From an uncultured Thalassolituus sp. (lineage in GTDB: Bacteria > Pseudomonadota > Gammaproteobacteria > Pseudomonadales > Oceanobacteraceae), in contig CAJXIT010000061.1 in the NCBI GenBank assembly GCA_913054055.1, positions 1 through 13,133 on the forward strand: a DNA stretch of 13,133 bases, read 5' to 3'. This document shows positions 1-8,014 of this stretch, one piece after another. Under the pieces are notes generated by a model. The model did not search any database. It was not told the origin of the DNA and worked only from the letters and a program-made list of their open reading frames with translations. Positions within the stretch are counted from its first letter, which is position 1; each line of letters opens with the position of its first letter. A program made the translations under genes and the position numbers.

Positions 1-625
1 GCATGATTCCGACAATGCAACCTAAAGCGAAAATGCCCAATACAGCCAAGTCTAGCCCTTTTATGGCGGCAATAATTTGCCCATATACCCCTAAAAGTAG
101 CATGATAAAGCTGCCGGAAATGCCTGGCAGTATCATGGCACAAATGGCCAAGGCGCCACTCAAAAACAAGATAACTGGCGTAACGGCCAATTCAGTGGCT
201 GAAGCCATACTGACACCACCCACAAATACCGTACCCACAAACATAAGCACAATGTGCTTAGCATCCCATTTATCCACTAACTGCCCCACATGAAACACGC
301 AGGCCAATACCAGACCTAGAAAGAATGCCCATGTGGGGGTGGGGTATTCTTCTAGAAAAAAATGGATAAAACGAGCAAAAATTAAAATGCTAGTGGCCGC
401 ACCCAACAAGACTGTCAGTAAAAAGTTACCATCTATTTGCTTCCACGCACCAGCAATGCCTACATCCTTTAATGTCTTAATGGTATCAAAGCCAATGCTT
501 TTGATGCCGTTAATCAAGCGTTCATAGATACCCGTTAACAACGCGATACTGCCACCAGAGACACCCGGGACAATATCAGCGGCTCCCATAGCCATGCCTT
601 TTAAATAATTCCAAATCACATTCAT
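1..625 (-). CDS. DUF368/PopT-family polytopic membrane protein, 3' end cut by window edge
   Basis: The frame opens with ATG at 625 and stays open to the left edge, giving 208 residues of a protein family usually near 300. It is strongly hydrophobic with several membrane segments. The DUF368 hallmark is seen twice: ADIVPGVSGGSIALLTGIY at about residues 16-34 and MILPGISGSFIMLLLGVYG at about 164-182, an internal repeat of a PGxSG re-entrant-type motif. Family knowledge: DUF368 proteins (PopT) are implicated in returning undecaprenyl phosphate across the inner membrane for cell-envelope synthesis. An AAGGAT ribosome binding site lies 5 bases upstream, and the gene starts 21 bases after the pcm stop, so it is probably co-transcribed with surE and pcm. 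The family call is firm; the transport role is by family analogy, and the end of the protein is not seen. Confidence 0.88.
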   Translation of the reverse strand, partial: MNVIWNYLKGMAMGAADIVPGVSGGSIALLTGIYERLINGIKSIGFDTIKTLKDVGIAGAWKQIDGNFLLTVLLGAATSILIFARFIHFFLEEYPTPTWAFFLGLVLACVFHVGQLVDKWDAKHIVLMFVGTVFVGGVSMASATELAVTPVILFLSGALAICAMILPGISGSFIMLLLGVYGQIIAAIKGLDLAVLGIFALGCIVGIM

Positions 626-646
626 ATCCTTAAACGAGTTTGTTCT

Positions 647-1312
647 CTACTTTTGAGTGCCAGATAACATGGGCACAAACATAACGGGTTCTAGTTTACG
701 TTTGGTGAACCCGTCTTCTTCTCGAGTAACCATAATTAAGTCCTGCTTGTGATCATCACCTACAGGTAAAATTAGGCGACCACCCACTTTTAATTGCTCA
801 GCTAACTCAGGGGGAATGTGATCAGGGGCTGCCGCTGATAAGATAGCATCATACGGCCCCTCTTCAGGCCAGCCCCAATTTCCGTCAGAGTGCTTAAACT
901 TCACATTATTAATTCGTAGTAATGATGCAGTTTTTTTAGCTTTTTCTTGTAAAGGCGCAATGCGCTCCACACTATAAACACGGCCAACCAATTGTGACAG
1001 AACCGCAGTTTGATAGCCGCAACCAGTACCAATTTCTAATACACTTTCTAGCGATCCAAGCTCTAGCAAGAGTTCCGTCATTTTAGCCACAATATAAGGC
1101 TGACTGATGGTTTGGCCAAACCCTATGGGCAAAGCTGTATCTTCATATGCTCGGTGACTCAAGGCTTCTTCAATGAATATATGCCGAGGCGTATTAGCCA
1201 TTACATCTAATACATCTTTATTCTTAATACCTTGGTCACGTAAACGAGAAACTAATCGATCTCGAGTACGCTGGCTGGTCATGCCGATACCTTGTAACTG
1301 CAAAGGTGTCAC
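647..1312 (-). CDS. pcm: Protein-L-isoaspartate O-methyltransferase
   Basis: This cytosolic enzyme repairs aged proteins by methylating isoaspartyl residues with S-adenosylmethionine. The 221-residue product carries the family's active-site segment GFGQTISQPYIVA (about 64-76) and the SAM-binding motif VLEIGTGCGYQTAVLSQL (91-108). The start is GTG at 1312, preceded by AGGAG eight bases upstream, inside the last two codons and the stop of surE. This gives about 10 residues more than an alternative ATG at 1282. Relatives such as the roughly 208-residue E. coli protein begin close to the second site, but the ribosome binding site favours the first. Only 4 bases separate the gene from surE, consistent with translational coupling. 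Confidence 0.96.
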   Translation of the reverse strand: MTPLQLQGIGMTSQRTRDRLVSRLRDQGIKNKDVLDVMANTPRHIFIEEALSHRAYEDTALPIGFGQTISQPYIVAKMTELLLELGSLESVLEIGTGCGYQTAVLSQLVGRVYSVERIAPLQEKAKKTASLLRINNVKFKHSDGNWGWPEEGPYDAILSAAAPDHIPPELAEQLKVGGRLILPVGDDHKQDLIMVTREEDGFTKRKLEPVMFVPMLSGTQK

Positions 1313-1316
1313 AATT

Positions 1317-2069
1317 TCAGCTCCTATCTTGTGTGCTCAATTGAGCCTGTAAAATTGAATTGCCATCATAACCCGTCATGTCTACTTGCACGGCGGTGAT
1401 AGAGACTTTGCCATTGCTTATGGCATGAAAGTCGGTGCCCGGCCCCGCATCATCCCCTTGACCCACACCACTGATCCAGTAGTAATCCTTACCGCGTGGA
1501 TTTTGAGTTTTAACCGGTGGATCACATCTGTGCCTATGACCCAGGCGAGTCACTTCAATGCCTTTTAATTTTTCGTAAGGCAAATCAGGAACATTTATAT
1601 TGATCACTGTACGCTCAGGTAAATTAAGCGCTTTAAGCTTTGGCAAAACGTCCATAAGGACTTGCGCTGCGGTTGAAAAATGTTGGTTCCCCACTAGAGA
1701 AATCGCAATGGGCGCGTACCGTAAAAACCGCCCTTCCATGGCTGCGGCCACTGTCCCCGAGTAAATGACATCATCACCTAAGTTAGCCCCTGAATTAATG
1801 CCAGACAACACACGTTCAGGCTCGGCTTCACACAAGGTGTTCATGCCAAGGTTCACACAATCTGTAGGTGTGCCATTCACACTATAAAAACCATTTTCTA
1901 ACTTAGACGTTTTTAATGGGCGATCCAAGGTTAAAGAATTACTGGCGCCGCTGCGATCACGATCAGGTGCCACCACACAAACAGAGTGACCCGCTGCGGA
2001 ACAGGCTTGTGATAATGCTTGAAGACCTGGCGCCATGGCCCCATCGTCATTGGAAAGTAAAAGCTTCAC
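1317..2069 (-). CDS. surE: 5'/3'-nucleotidase (survival protein SurE)
   Basis: SurE is a metal-dependent phosphatase acting on nucleoside monophosphates, linked to stationary-phase survival and commonly paired with pcm. The 250 residues match the family length. The metal-site residues are visible: the LLSNDDG motif (Asp8, Asp9), Ser40 in DRSGASNSLTL, and Asn92 in SGINSGANLGDD. VNGTPTDCVNLGM is also typical. The start is GTG at 2069, whose GTGA overlaps the TGA of truD by 4 bases, with AGGGAAG just upstream. This is a classic stop-start overlap and suggests coupled translation. No key residue is missing. Confidence 0.97.
   Translation of the reverse strand: MKLLLSNDDGAMAPGLQALSQACSAAGHSVCVVAPDRDRSGASNSLTLDRPLKTSKLENGFYSVNGTPTDCVNLGMNTLCEAEPERVLSGINSGANLGDDVIYSGTVAAAMEGRFLRYAPIAISLVGNQHFSTAAQVLMDVLPKLKALNLPERTVININVPDLPYEKLKGIEVTRLGHRHRCDPPVKTQNPRGKDYYWISGVGQGDDAGPGTDFHAISNGKVSITAVQVDMTGYDGNSILQAQLSTQDRS
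1321..1325 (-). promoter_or_regulatory. Ribosome binding site of pcm, embedded in the surE 3' end
   Basis: AGGAG on the minus strand, 8 bases before the GTG at 1312, formed by the final Arg-Ser codons of surE. It decides in favour of the GTG start of pcm over the internal ATG at 1282. Confidence 0.7.
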
Positions 2070-3202
2070 TCTGACTTCCCTTTTACAGCTTGTTCTTTCG
2101 CTTTTCGATGCATATACGCTTGATGCTCATCTTCTGGGCGAAGGGCTTCTGTTATATGACCAAGCTCCCGTAAAACCGACGTGGCAAATAACCCCGATGC
2201 CAATTCGAATTTCAGTTCCAATACATCAGTTTCTAACCATTCCCATGACAGTTCCGGCAATAATAAGCGCGTAGCTCGGCGTTCTTGCTTCATGCCTTGC
2301 TTTTCTATGCCTTCAGAAAACAGTGTATTGCTGTTGGCGACATCTTTTTCAATTTCTAACAATTGCTTTTCGGCTAAGCTATTTCCTCGTCCCCATAAAG
2401 CACAAGTAGGGTGAATGTCTTTTTGCTGAAAACGCGATAATTCTTCTTCAGTACCTTCCTGGGTAAAACCTCTTAAGCTGCCTGAAAAACCAAACACTTC
2501 ACCCTCAATTATGTTATCCCATGTGGATGCTGTTACTCGCTGTGCCAACATTTGATTAAATAAATAAGAACGAGAAGCCGAAAGGTACATGGACGTTTTT
2601 TGACGATTACGTGGGCGTTTACCTGAATGATAAAATTTTTCTGCTTGAATCAGGTTTTCATTGTCATGACCAAACCGTTGAGCACCAAAATAGTTAGGCA
2701 CGCCATTGGATTTTATCAGCGCTAAACGGGATTCAATTTCTGAGCGCTCACCTGTCACATTACGCAACACTAATTTAAATTGATTGCCACCCAAAGCGCC
2801 ACGCTTAAGCTTTACCCCATAAAACCCTTTTTCAATTAACGTGAACTCGTCACTGTTAAATACATGGGTCAGGTCAGGCTCTTTATTTTTGATCGGTAAA
2901 CTGAACCATTGACGAGTAACCGCATGGCGATCTTTAAGGCCTGCATAGCCTACGTCTTTTAAATCAATCTTGGCATGGTTCGCCAACTTGCGTGCCAGCC
3001 AATGGGTATTGGTGCCTTTCTTTTCAATGTATAAATACATATGAGGACCAGACTCTGCTAATTCACGGTTTGTCACTTCGTGAACTTGAAAGTCTTCATC
3101 GCAGCTTCGGAACTGAGCTTGCATATTTAATTGGGGATAGGCTTTTGGCCAATCAGATTGATAATGGCTGGATTCTGAATTCACTGGGTTTTCATTCGTC
3201 AT
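2066..3202 (-). CDS. truD: tRNA pseudouridine(13) synthase TruD
   Basis: TruD converts uridine 13 of certain tRNAs to pseudouridine. The 378-residue protein has the family's catalytic segment DVGYAGLKDRHAVTRQWFS, with the expected nucleophile Asp91, and the TruD-type NYFGAQRFGHDNENL near residue 170. The N-terminal ~25 residues are a poorly conserved extension before the recognisable core (QAQFRSCDEDFQVHEV). The ATG at 3202 lies 9 bases after the ispF stop and has only a weak ribosome binding site, so a slightly later start (Met27) cannot be ruled out. It overlaps surE by 4 bases at its end. Its place between ispF and surE matches E. coli and many gammaproteobacteria. Confidence 0.96.
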   Translation of the reverse strand: MTNENPVNSESSHYQSDWPKAYPQLNMQAQFRSCDEDFQVHEVTNRELAESGPHMYLYIEKKGTNTHWLARKLANHAKIDLKDVGYAGLKDRHAVTRQWFSLPIKNKEPDLTHVFNSDEFTLIEKGFYGVKLKRGALGGNQFKLVLRNVTGERSEIESRLALIKSNGVPNYFGAQRFGHDNENLIQAEKFYHSGKRPRNRQKTSMYLSASRSYLFNQMLAQRVTASTWDNIIEGEVFGFSGSLRGFTQEGTEEELSRFQQKDIHPTCALWGRGNSLAEKQLLEIEKDVANSNTLFSEGIEKQGMKQERRATRLLLPELSWEWLETDVLELKFELASGLFATSVLRELGHITEALRPEDEHQAYMHRKAKEQAVKGKSE

Positions 3203-3211
3203 GTTTAAAAC

Positions 3212-3703
3212 TCAACCAGCATTCTTAAGTAACAGGGCAACGGCTTCAACAGCAATGCCTTCTTTGCGCCCTACAAAACCCAGTTTTTCTGTGGTGGTGG
3301 CTTTAACATTCACTTGGTCAATATCCAGTTTTAAATCTTCAGCGATTGTTGCTCGCATAGTTTGAATATGTGGGGCCATTTTTGGGGCTTGCGCCATGAT
3401 GGTCACATCCACATTACCCACTTGATACCCTTTATCCGCAACACTCGCCATAACCTGTTTTAGTAATTCACGGCTATCGGCATTTTCAAATGCTGGGTCT
3501 GTATCTGGAAAATGGTGCCCTATGTCCCCTAAGGCTGCGGCACCTAACAAGGCATCACTTAATGCATGTAACGCTACATCTCCATCACTATGGGCGATGA
3601 GTTCGCGCTCATAAGGAATGGCGACACCGCAAATCATGATAGTTGAATGTTCTTTAGGTTCTGAAAACTTATGTACATCAAAGCCATGGCCAATTCTAAA
3701 CAT
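3212..3703 (-). CDS. ispF: 2-C-methyl-D-erythritol 2,4-cyclodiphosphate synthase
   Basis: IspF cyclises CDP-ME 2-phosphate to MEcPP in the MEP isoprenoid pathway. From the start chosen here the protein has 163 residues, close to the E. coli 159. Metal ligands are visible in RIGHGFDVHKF (Asp9, His11) and in HSDGDVALHALSDALLGA (His46); the segment NVKATTTEKLGF is also present. The ATG at 3703 is preferred because relatives begin within one or two residues of the IGHGFD motif and a GAGAG site lies 5 bases upstream. An in-frame ATG at 3715 would add four residues but lacks such a site. The gene overlaps the end of ispD by 8 bases, so the two are coupled. Confidence 0.95.
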   Translation of the reverse strand: MFRIGHGFDVHKFSEPKEHSTIMICGVAIPYERELIAHSDGDVALHALSDALLGAAALGDIGHHFPDTDPAFENADSRELLKQVMASVADKGYQVGNVDVTIMAQAPKMAPHIQTMRATIAEDLKLDIDQVNVKATTTEKLGFVGRKEGIAVEAVALLLKNAG

Positions 3704-4409
3704 CTGAACTCTCATTTGCTGATAAGGTTTTTTCTAAATACGCTTGGGCTAAAGCCAGATCATCTGGGCGTGTAATTTTAATATTGCTTGGATCACCTGC
3801 CACCATTTTAGGTGACTTACCTATATATTCTAAAGCAGATGCTTCATCGGTAATGTTCACACCATCAGCCAGTGACTTTGATATGGCTTTGTACAAAATA
3901 TTTAAACCTGCCATTTGAGGCGTGAGCGCATGCCATAAATTATTTCGTTCAACGGTTTTAATAATATTGCCGTGCTCATCTGTTCGCTTCATTGTATCGC
4001 GAACCTGCAAACCTAGAATTGCCCCAGTATGACTATCACTGTGATAAAGGTTTAATAAATCAACCTGCTTAATGCAAGGACGTGCTACATCATGCACCAT
4101 CACTAATGCATCGTCTTCTGCACCCATTTTTTTTAAATGCGTTAAACCATTTAATACCGAGTCATAACGTTCTTTTCCACCCTGACAAATTTCAACTTTG
4201 ACATGATTTGAAAAATCCAAACCTGAAAAATAATCATCTTCTTTGGAAATGACGACAATGATTTTTTTGAATTTAGGGAAAGACAATAATTGATCAAGCG
4301 TATGCTCTAAAATGGTTTTACCCAAAATGGATAAATACTGCTTAGGTCTATCTGCTTGCATTCTGGCGCCAATGCCTGCAGCAGGCACAACCGCATACAA
4401 ATCCGACAT
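3696..4409 (-). CDS. ispD: 2-C-methyl-D-erythritol 4-phosphate cytidylyltransferase
   Basis: IspD couples MEP to CTP to give CDP-ME, two steps before IspF in the same pathway. The 237-residue protein begins with the nucleotide-binding segment VVPAAGIGARMQADRPKQYL, in which Arg16 and Lys23 match the catalytic pair of the E. coli enzyme. It also has MVHDVARPC (104-112), ITDEASALE (186-194) and NIKITRPDDL (209-218). The start ATG shares one base with the TAA of ftsB (TAATG), and AGAAGG precedes it. Its end overlaps ispF by 8 bases. CTP, made by PyrG encoded about 2 kb upstream, is its co-substrate, although that pairing may be coincidental. Confidence 0.97.
   Translation of the reverse strand: MSDLYAVVPAAGIGARMQADRPKQYLSILGKTILEHTLDQLLSFPKFKKIIVVISKEDDYFSGLDFSNHVKVEICQGGKERYDSVLNGLTHLKKMGAEDDALVMVHDVARPCIKQVDLLNLYHSDSHTGAILGLQVRDTMKRTDEHGNIIKTVERNNLWHALTPQMAGLNILYKAISKSLADGVNITDEASALEYIGKSPKMVAGDPSNIKITRPDDLALAQAYLEKTLSANESSDV
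3709..3713 (-). promoter_or_regulatory. Ribosome binding site of ispF inside the ispD 3' end
   Basis: GAGAG on the minus strand, 5 bases before the ATG at 3703. It overlaps the alternative upstream ATG at 3715, which itself has no ribosome binding site, and so favours the shorter form of IspF. Confidence 0.45.
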
Positions 4410-4723
4410 TATTGAGCACCTTCTATTTTAGGCTTTACAACAATAAAATACGTTTCGTTTTCTTTGACCATACCCAGTTCTTTTCGCGCTTTTGCTTCAA
4501 TGGATTCTAATCCAGACTTGATCGCAATAATCTCTTCCGCTAAAACTTGATTACGTGCTTCGATTGCTTCATTGAGCTCCACTTGCTCTGCAATCTTTTC
4601 TTCCATTTCTATACTGGAAAACACACCGGTTTCATCAAACCATAATTGATATTGCAGCCATACAAATAAAATCGCGACAATCGGCTTCCAAGCGTGATGT
4701 TTTACTGAATCCAAAAGCGACAT
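4409..4723 (-). CDS. ftsB: Cell division protein FtsB
   Basis: FtsB is a small bitopic inner-membrane protein that forms the FtsQ-FtsB-FtsL complex and helps activate septal cell-wall synthesis. The 104 residues show a short cytoplasmic N-terminus, one membrane segment (about 12-28, with the conserved VWLQYQLWF), a periplasmic coiled coil (about 36-77) and the conserved tail ARKELGMVKENETY. The ATG at 4723 is preferred over an in-frame GTG at 4741 that would add MRIIIT; neither has a strong ribosome binding site. The gene heads the ispD-ispF-truD-surE-pcm series and touches ispD by one base. Confidence 0.93.
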   Translation of the reverse strand: MSLLDSVKHHAWKPIVAILFVWLQYQLWFDETGVFSSIEMEEKIAEQVELNEAIEARNQVLAEEIIAIKSGLESIEAKARKELGMVKENETYFIVVKPKIEGAQ

Positions 4724-4751
4724 TGTTATTATTATCCGCACTCAATCTATT

Positions 4752-4779
4752 GAGATAAAATTTAAAATGGGTATTTCAA
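4752..4779 (-). promoter_or_regulatory. Possible sigma-70 promoter for ftsB and the genes after it
   Basis: TTGAAA (4774-4779) and a weaker TATCTC (4752-4757) are separated by 16 bases, 29 bases before the ftsB ATG. It lies directly after the hairpin, where a fresh promoter would be expected. The -10 match is poor, so this is tentative. Confidence 0.25.
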
Positions 4780-4784
4780 ATAGC

Positions 4785-4814
4785 ATTAAAGGGAAACCGT
4801 AGTTTCCCTTTAAT
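4785..4814 (-). terminator. Perfect 13-bp hairpin with UACG tetraloop downstream of eno
   Basis: The arms at 4785-4797 and 4802-4814 are exact reverse complements around a four-base loop. Read as minus-strand RNA the loop is C(UACG)G, the exceptionally stable UNCG class, which supports a role in transcripts running from eno towards ftsB. It sits about 120 bases after the eno stop and 61 bases before the ftsB ATG. The U-rich stretch is partly inside the stem (CCCUUUAAU) and what follows is not a clean U run, so it may be an inefficient terminator or an RNA 3'-end stabiliser rather than a textbook terminator. Confidence 0.6.
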
Positions 4815-4933
4815 TAATGGCACACGTTACTTATCAAGTATGCACATAAAATCACGTAATTAATAAAGCCAACAGCGATGAGCAGAATCTTTAATCACCC
4901 TGTTCAATACACCACCAGCAATATTAGTAGTGA

Positions 4934-6226
4934 TTACTGACCTTTCACTTCAGAAAGGCCATTGTATACGGCTTTATCACCAAGCTGCTCTTGGATGCGC
5001 AATAGACGGTTGTACTTAGCAACACGGTCAGAACGGCATAGAGAACCTGTTTTGATTTGGCCGGCACATGTACCGACTGCTAAGTCAGCAATAGTTGTGT
5101 CTTCAGTTTCGCCAGAACGGTGAGAAATTACTGCTGTAAAACCAGCCGCCTGCGCCATTTGAATGGCTTCAAGAGTTTCGGTTAAAGAACCGATTTGGTT
5201 GAACTTTATTAGGATTGAGTTAGCAATCTTCTCATCAATACCACGCTTAAGAATCTTAGTATTGGTTACAAATAAATCGTCACCAACTAATTGAACTTTA
5301 TCGCCAAGTTTTTCAGTTTGGTATTTCCAACCAGCCCAGTCACTTTCGTCTTGGCCATCTTCAATAGAAACAATTGGGTACTGGTCACATAGCTCAGCTA
5401 AGTAATCAGAAAACTCTTCCGGAGAGAATACTTTGCCTTCGCCCGCTAGATCGTATTTACCGTCTTTGTAGAATTCAGTAGAAGCACAGTCTAGGGCTAA
5501 AGTAATGTCTTTACCCAGTTCGTAACCTGCGTTTGAAACCGCTTCTTTGATTACCGCTAGCGCATCAGCGTTAGATGCAAGGTCTGGTGCAAAACCACCT
5601 TCATCACCCACCGCTGTGTTCAAGCCTTTAGCTTGTAACACTTTTTTCAGATTGTGGAAAATTTCCGCACCGGCTTTAAGACCTTCGCTGAAAGATTTGA
5701 AACCAACTGGCTGAACCATGAATTCTTGGATATCAACATTGTTATCTGCGTGCTCACCACCGTTGATGATGTTCATCATAGGTAACGGCATGCTGAATTT
5801 GCCAGCTGTACCGTTCAGCTCTGCAATGTGCTCGTAAAGTTCGATGCCTTTAGAAACGGCAGCGGCTTTTGCAGCAGCTAGAGAAACAGCAAGAATAGCG
5901 TTAGCACCTAATTTTGCTTTGTTGTCTGTGCCGTCTAGCTCAAGCATTTTGTCATCTAGAGCTTTTTGCTCAGATGCGTCCATACCTAATAGAGCTTCTT
6001 TAATTTCGCCATTGATATTGGCAACCGCTGTTAATACGCCTTTACCTAAGTAACGAGATTTATCGCCGTCACGTAATTCTAGGGCTTCACGAGAACCTGT
6101 GGATGCGCCAGATGGAGCACATGCCGTTCCGAAAAAACCACCTTCTAATAAAACATCTGCTTCAACGGTAGGGTTACCGCGGCTATCCATAACTTCGCGA
6201 GCTTTAATGTCTACGATCTTAGCCAT
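4934..6226 (-). CDS. eno: Enolase (phosphopyruvate hydratase)
   Basis: Enolase interconverts 2-phosphoglycerate and phosphoenolpyruvate in glycolysis and, in many proteobacteria, binds RNase E in the degradosome. The 430 residues are near the E. coli length (432). Visible signatures include the N-terminal REVMDSRGNPTVEADV, PSGASTGSREALELRDGD, the catalytic loop AVGDEGGFAP (Glu209), SIEDG, LVGDDLFVTN, and the substrate-binding ILIKFNQIGSLTET and SHRSGETED. The ATG at 6226 matches the family start; an in-frame TTG at 6247 adds a non-conserved leader and is rejected. GGAG lies upstream with a rather long spacing of 11 bases. An AT-rich 75-base gap separates it from pyrG, so it may share the pyrG transcript or have its own promoter. 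Confidence 0.99.
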   Translation of the reverse strand: MAKIVDIKAREVMDSRGNPTVEADVLLEGGFFGTACAPSGASTGSREALELRDGDKSRYLGKGVLTAVANINGEIKEALLGMDASEQKALDDKMLELDGTDNKAKLGANAILAVSLAAAKAAAVSKGIELYEHIAELNGTAGKFSMPLPMMNIINGGEHADNNVDIQEFMVQPVGFKSFSEGLKAGAEIFHNLKKVLQAKGLNTAVGDEGGFAPDLASNADALAVIKEAVSNAGYELGKDITLALDCASTEFYKDGKYDLAGEGKVFSPEEFSDYLAELCDQYPIVSIEDGQDESDWAGWKYQTEKLGDKVQLVGDDLFVTNTKILKRGIDEKIANSILIKFNQIGSLTETLEAIQMAQAAGFTAVISHRSGETEDTTIADLAVGTCAGQIKTGSLCRSDRVAKYNRLLRIQEQLGDKAVYNGLSEVKGQ

Positions 6227-6301
6227 ACTAGCTGTATCTCCGATCAATATATTTTAATGAAAACTGTTAAATAAATTTGCTAATGCAATGTTTGTTTGTG
6301 C

Positions 6302-7930
6302 TTAAACGTTTGCCTGCTTAATAGCAGCCGCAATAAACGCTTCAAATAACCCATGGCCATCACGAGGTGTCGATGTAAATTCTGGGTGGAACTGACAAGC
6401 AACAAACCAAGGGTGATCAACCACCTCAACCACTTCAACTAAATTGCCATCCATAGATTTACCTGCGATGCGCAAGCCATTTTTCTCTAGCGTTTCAATA
6501 AAGTTATTGTTTACTTCATAGCGGTGACGATGACGTTCAACAATGGTCTCTTGACCGTATGCCGCAGCCGATAATGATCCCGCTTCAAGGCGACACTCTT
6601 GACCGCCCAAGCGCATGGTGCCACCTAAGTCTGAATTTTCTGAACGCTGCTCGGTATCGCCTTCAGCGGTTGTCCATTCAGTAATCAGGCCTACAACTGG
6701 GTTTTCAGTTGAATTTGAGAACTCTGTGCTGTGTGCGTCAGTTAAACCACACACGTTACGTGCAAATTCAATCACGGCACTTTGCATACCTAGACAAATA
6801 CCTAAGTAAGGCACTTTATTTTCACGGGCGTATTGAACCGTACGAATCTTGCCTTCAACACCACGGTTACCAAAACCACCTGGTACCAATATGGCATCTT
6901 TGCCTTCAAGAATTGAGCATCCATCGCGTTCAATGATTTCTGAATCAATGTATTGAATATTCACCTTGGTACGATTTTTAAGGCCTGCATGGTCAATGGC
7001 TTCAATTAGAGACTTATACGCATCTAATAGCTCCATGTATTTACCAACCATGGCAATATTGATTTCTTTTTCAGGGTGAAGCTTGGCCTCAACCACTTGA
7101 TCCCACTCACTTAAATCTGCTGGATCACACTCAAGACCAAACTTTTCAATCACATAATCATCAAGACCGGTTTGTTGAAGCAGCGTTGGAATACGGTAAA
7201 TGGTGTCGGCGTCTTCTAAAGGAATCACCGCACGCTCTTCTACGTTGGTGAACAGTGCAATTTTACGCAAAGAGCCGGCATCGATTCGGTGATCAGAGCG
7301 ACATACTAAAATGTCTGGCTGCAAACCAATAGACAGCATTTCTTTTACGCTGTGCTGTGTCGGCTTAGTCTTGGTTTCACCAGCCGTGGCAATAAACGGA
7401 ACAAGGGTCAGGTGCATAGAAAGTGCACGCTTACTGCCTAGTTCAACTTTAAGTTGGCGAATAGATTCTAAGAACGGCAATGACTCAATGTCACCTACTG
7501 TGCCGCCAATCTCAACCAAGGCCACATCTGCGCCCTCAGCCCCTTCGTATACACGACGCTTAATTTCATCGGTAATATGTGGAATCACTTGAACGGTGCC
7601 GCCCAAATAATCTCCGCGACGCTCTTTTGCCAGAACATCCTGATAAATACGGCCTGTGGTGAAGTTATTACGACGACCCATGGTGGTACGGATAAAGCGC
7701 TCATAATGGCCTAAATCCAAATCTGTTTCGGCACCGTCTTCGGTAACAAACACCTCTCCGTGCTGAAACGGGCTCATGGTGCCCGGGTCAACGTTAATAT
7801 ACGGATCCAGCTTCAGCATGGTGACCTTTAAGCCACGGGCTTCCAAAATGGCCCCTAAAGAAGCAGACGCAATGCCTTTGCCCAATGAGGACACAACACC
7901 GCCGGTGACGAATATAAAACGAGTCGACAT
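6302..7930 (-). CDS. pyrG: CTP synthase, glutamine-hydrolysing
   Basis: PyrG aminates UTP to CTP using ATP and ammonia from glutamine. The 542-residue protein (E. coli 545) has the N-terminal synthetase domain, with FVTGGVVSSLGKG (P-loop-like), LDPYINVDPGTMSPFQHGEV and EIGGTVGDIES. A C-terminal class I glutamine amidotransferase domain starts at about 290, with the triad visible as Cys379 in YLGICLGMQ and His515/Glu517 in CQFHPEF. The ATG at 7930 is the family start; the ribosome binding site is weak. A promoter candidate is listed upstream. kdsA is not found between this gene and eno. Confidence 0.99.
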   Translation of the reverse strand: MSTRFIFVTGGVVSSLGKGIASASLGAILEARGLKVTMLKLDPYINVDPGTMSPFQHGEVFVTEDGAETDLDLGHYERFIRTTMGRRNNFTTGRIYQDVLAKERRGDYLGGTVQVIPHITDEIKRRVYEGAEGADVALVEIGGTVGDIESLPFLESIRQLKVELGSKRALSMHLTLVPFIATAGETKTKPTQHSVKEMLSIGLQPDILVCRSDHRIDAGSLRKIALFTNVEERAVIPLEDADTIYRIPTLLQQTGLDDYVIEKFGLECDPADLSEWDQVVEAKLHPEKEINIAMVGKYMELLDAYKSLIEAIDHAGLKNRTKVNIQYIDSEIIERDGCSILEGKDAILVPGGFGNRGVEGKIRTVQYARENKVPYLGICLGMQSAVIEFARNVCGLTDAHSTEFSNSTENPVVGLITEWTTAEGDTEQRSENSDLGGTMRLGGQECRLEAGSLSAAAYGQETIVERHRHRYEVNNNFIETLEKNGLRIAGKSMDGNLVEVVEVVDHPWFVACQFHPEFTSTPRDGHGLFEAFIAAAIKQANV

Positions 7931-7985
7931 ATATAGAAGAATCCGAATTTAAAAGTTGGATTTGTGTGTAACGAGATGGCGCTGC

Positions 7986-8014
7986 AGTCTACCAGAGCAA
8001 GGGCCCTGGGTAAA
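7986..8014 (-). promoter_or_regulatory. Probable sigma-70 promoter of pyrG
   Basis: On the minus strand, TTTACC (8009-8014) and TAGACT (7986-7991) are separated by 17 bases. This predicts a start of transcription near 7979 and a leader of roughly 50 bases before the pyrG ATG. The spacing is ideal and each box matches the consensus at four of six positions. It would let pyrG be expressed independently of the motor-like operon upstream. Confidence 0.4.

Noticed and set aside
3..527. Two plus-strand open frames in the left 500 bases
   Set aside because: They lie antisense to the clearly conserved DUF368 gene, have no recognisable domain, and are explained as mirror frames of it.
4724..4741. Longer FtsB start (GTG at 4741) adding MRIIIT
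   Set aside because: No ribosome binding site, non-conserved extra residues, and the ATG at 4723 gives the usual FtsB length.
4741..4754. Short palindrome CTCAAT-CT-ATTGAG upstream of ftsB as an operator
   Set aside because: Six-base arms can arise by chance in AT-rich DNA. No matching second copy or known operator was recognised.
6227..6247. Longer enolase start (TTG at 6247) adding MIGDTAS before MAKIVDIK
   Set aside because: The family begins at the MxKIV motif. The GGAG site lies inside this extension, upstream of the ATG at 6226.
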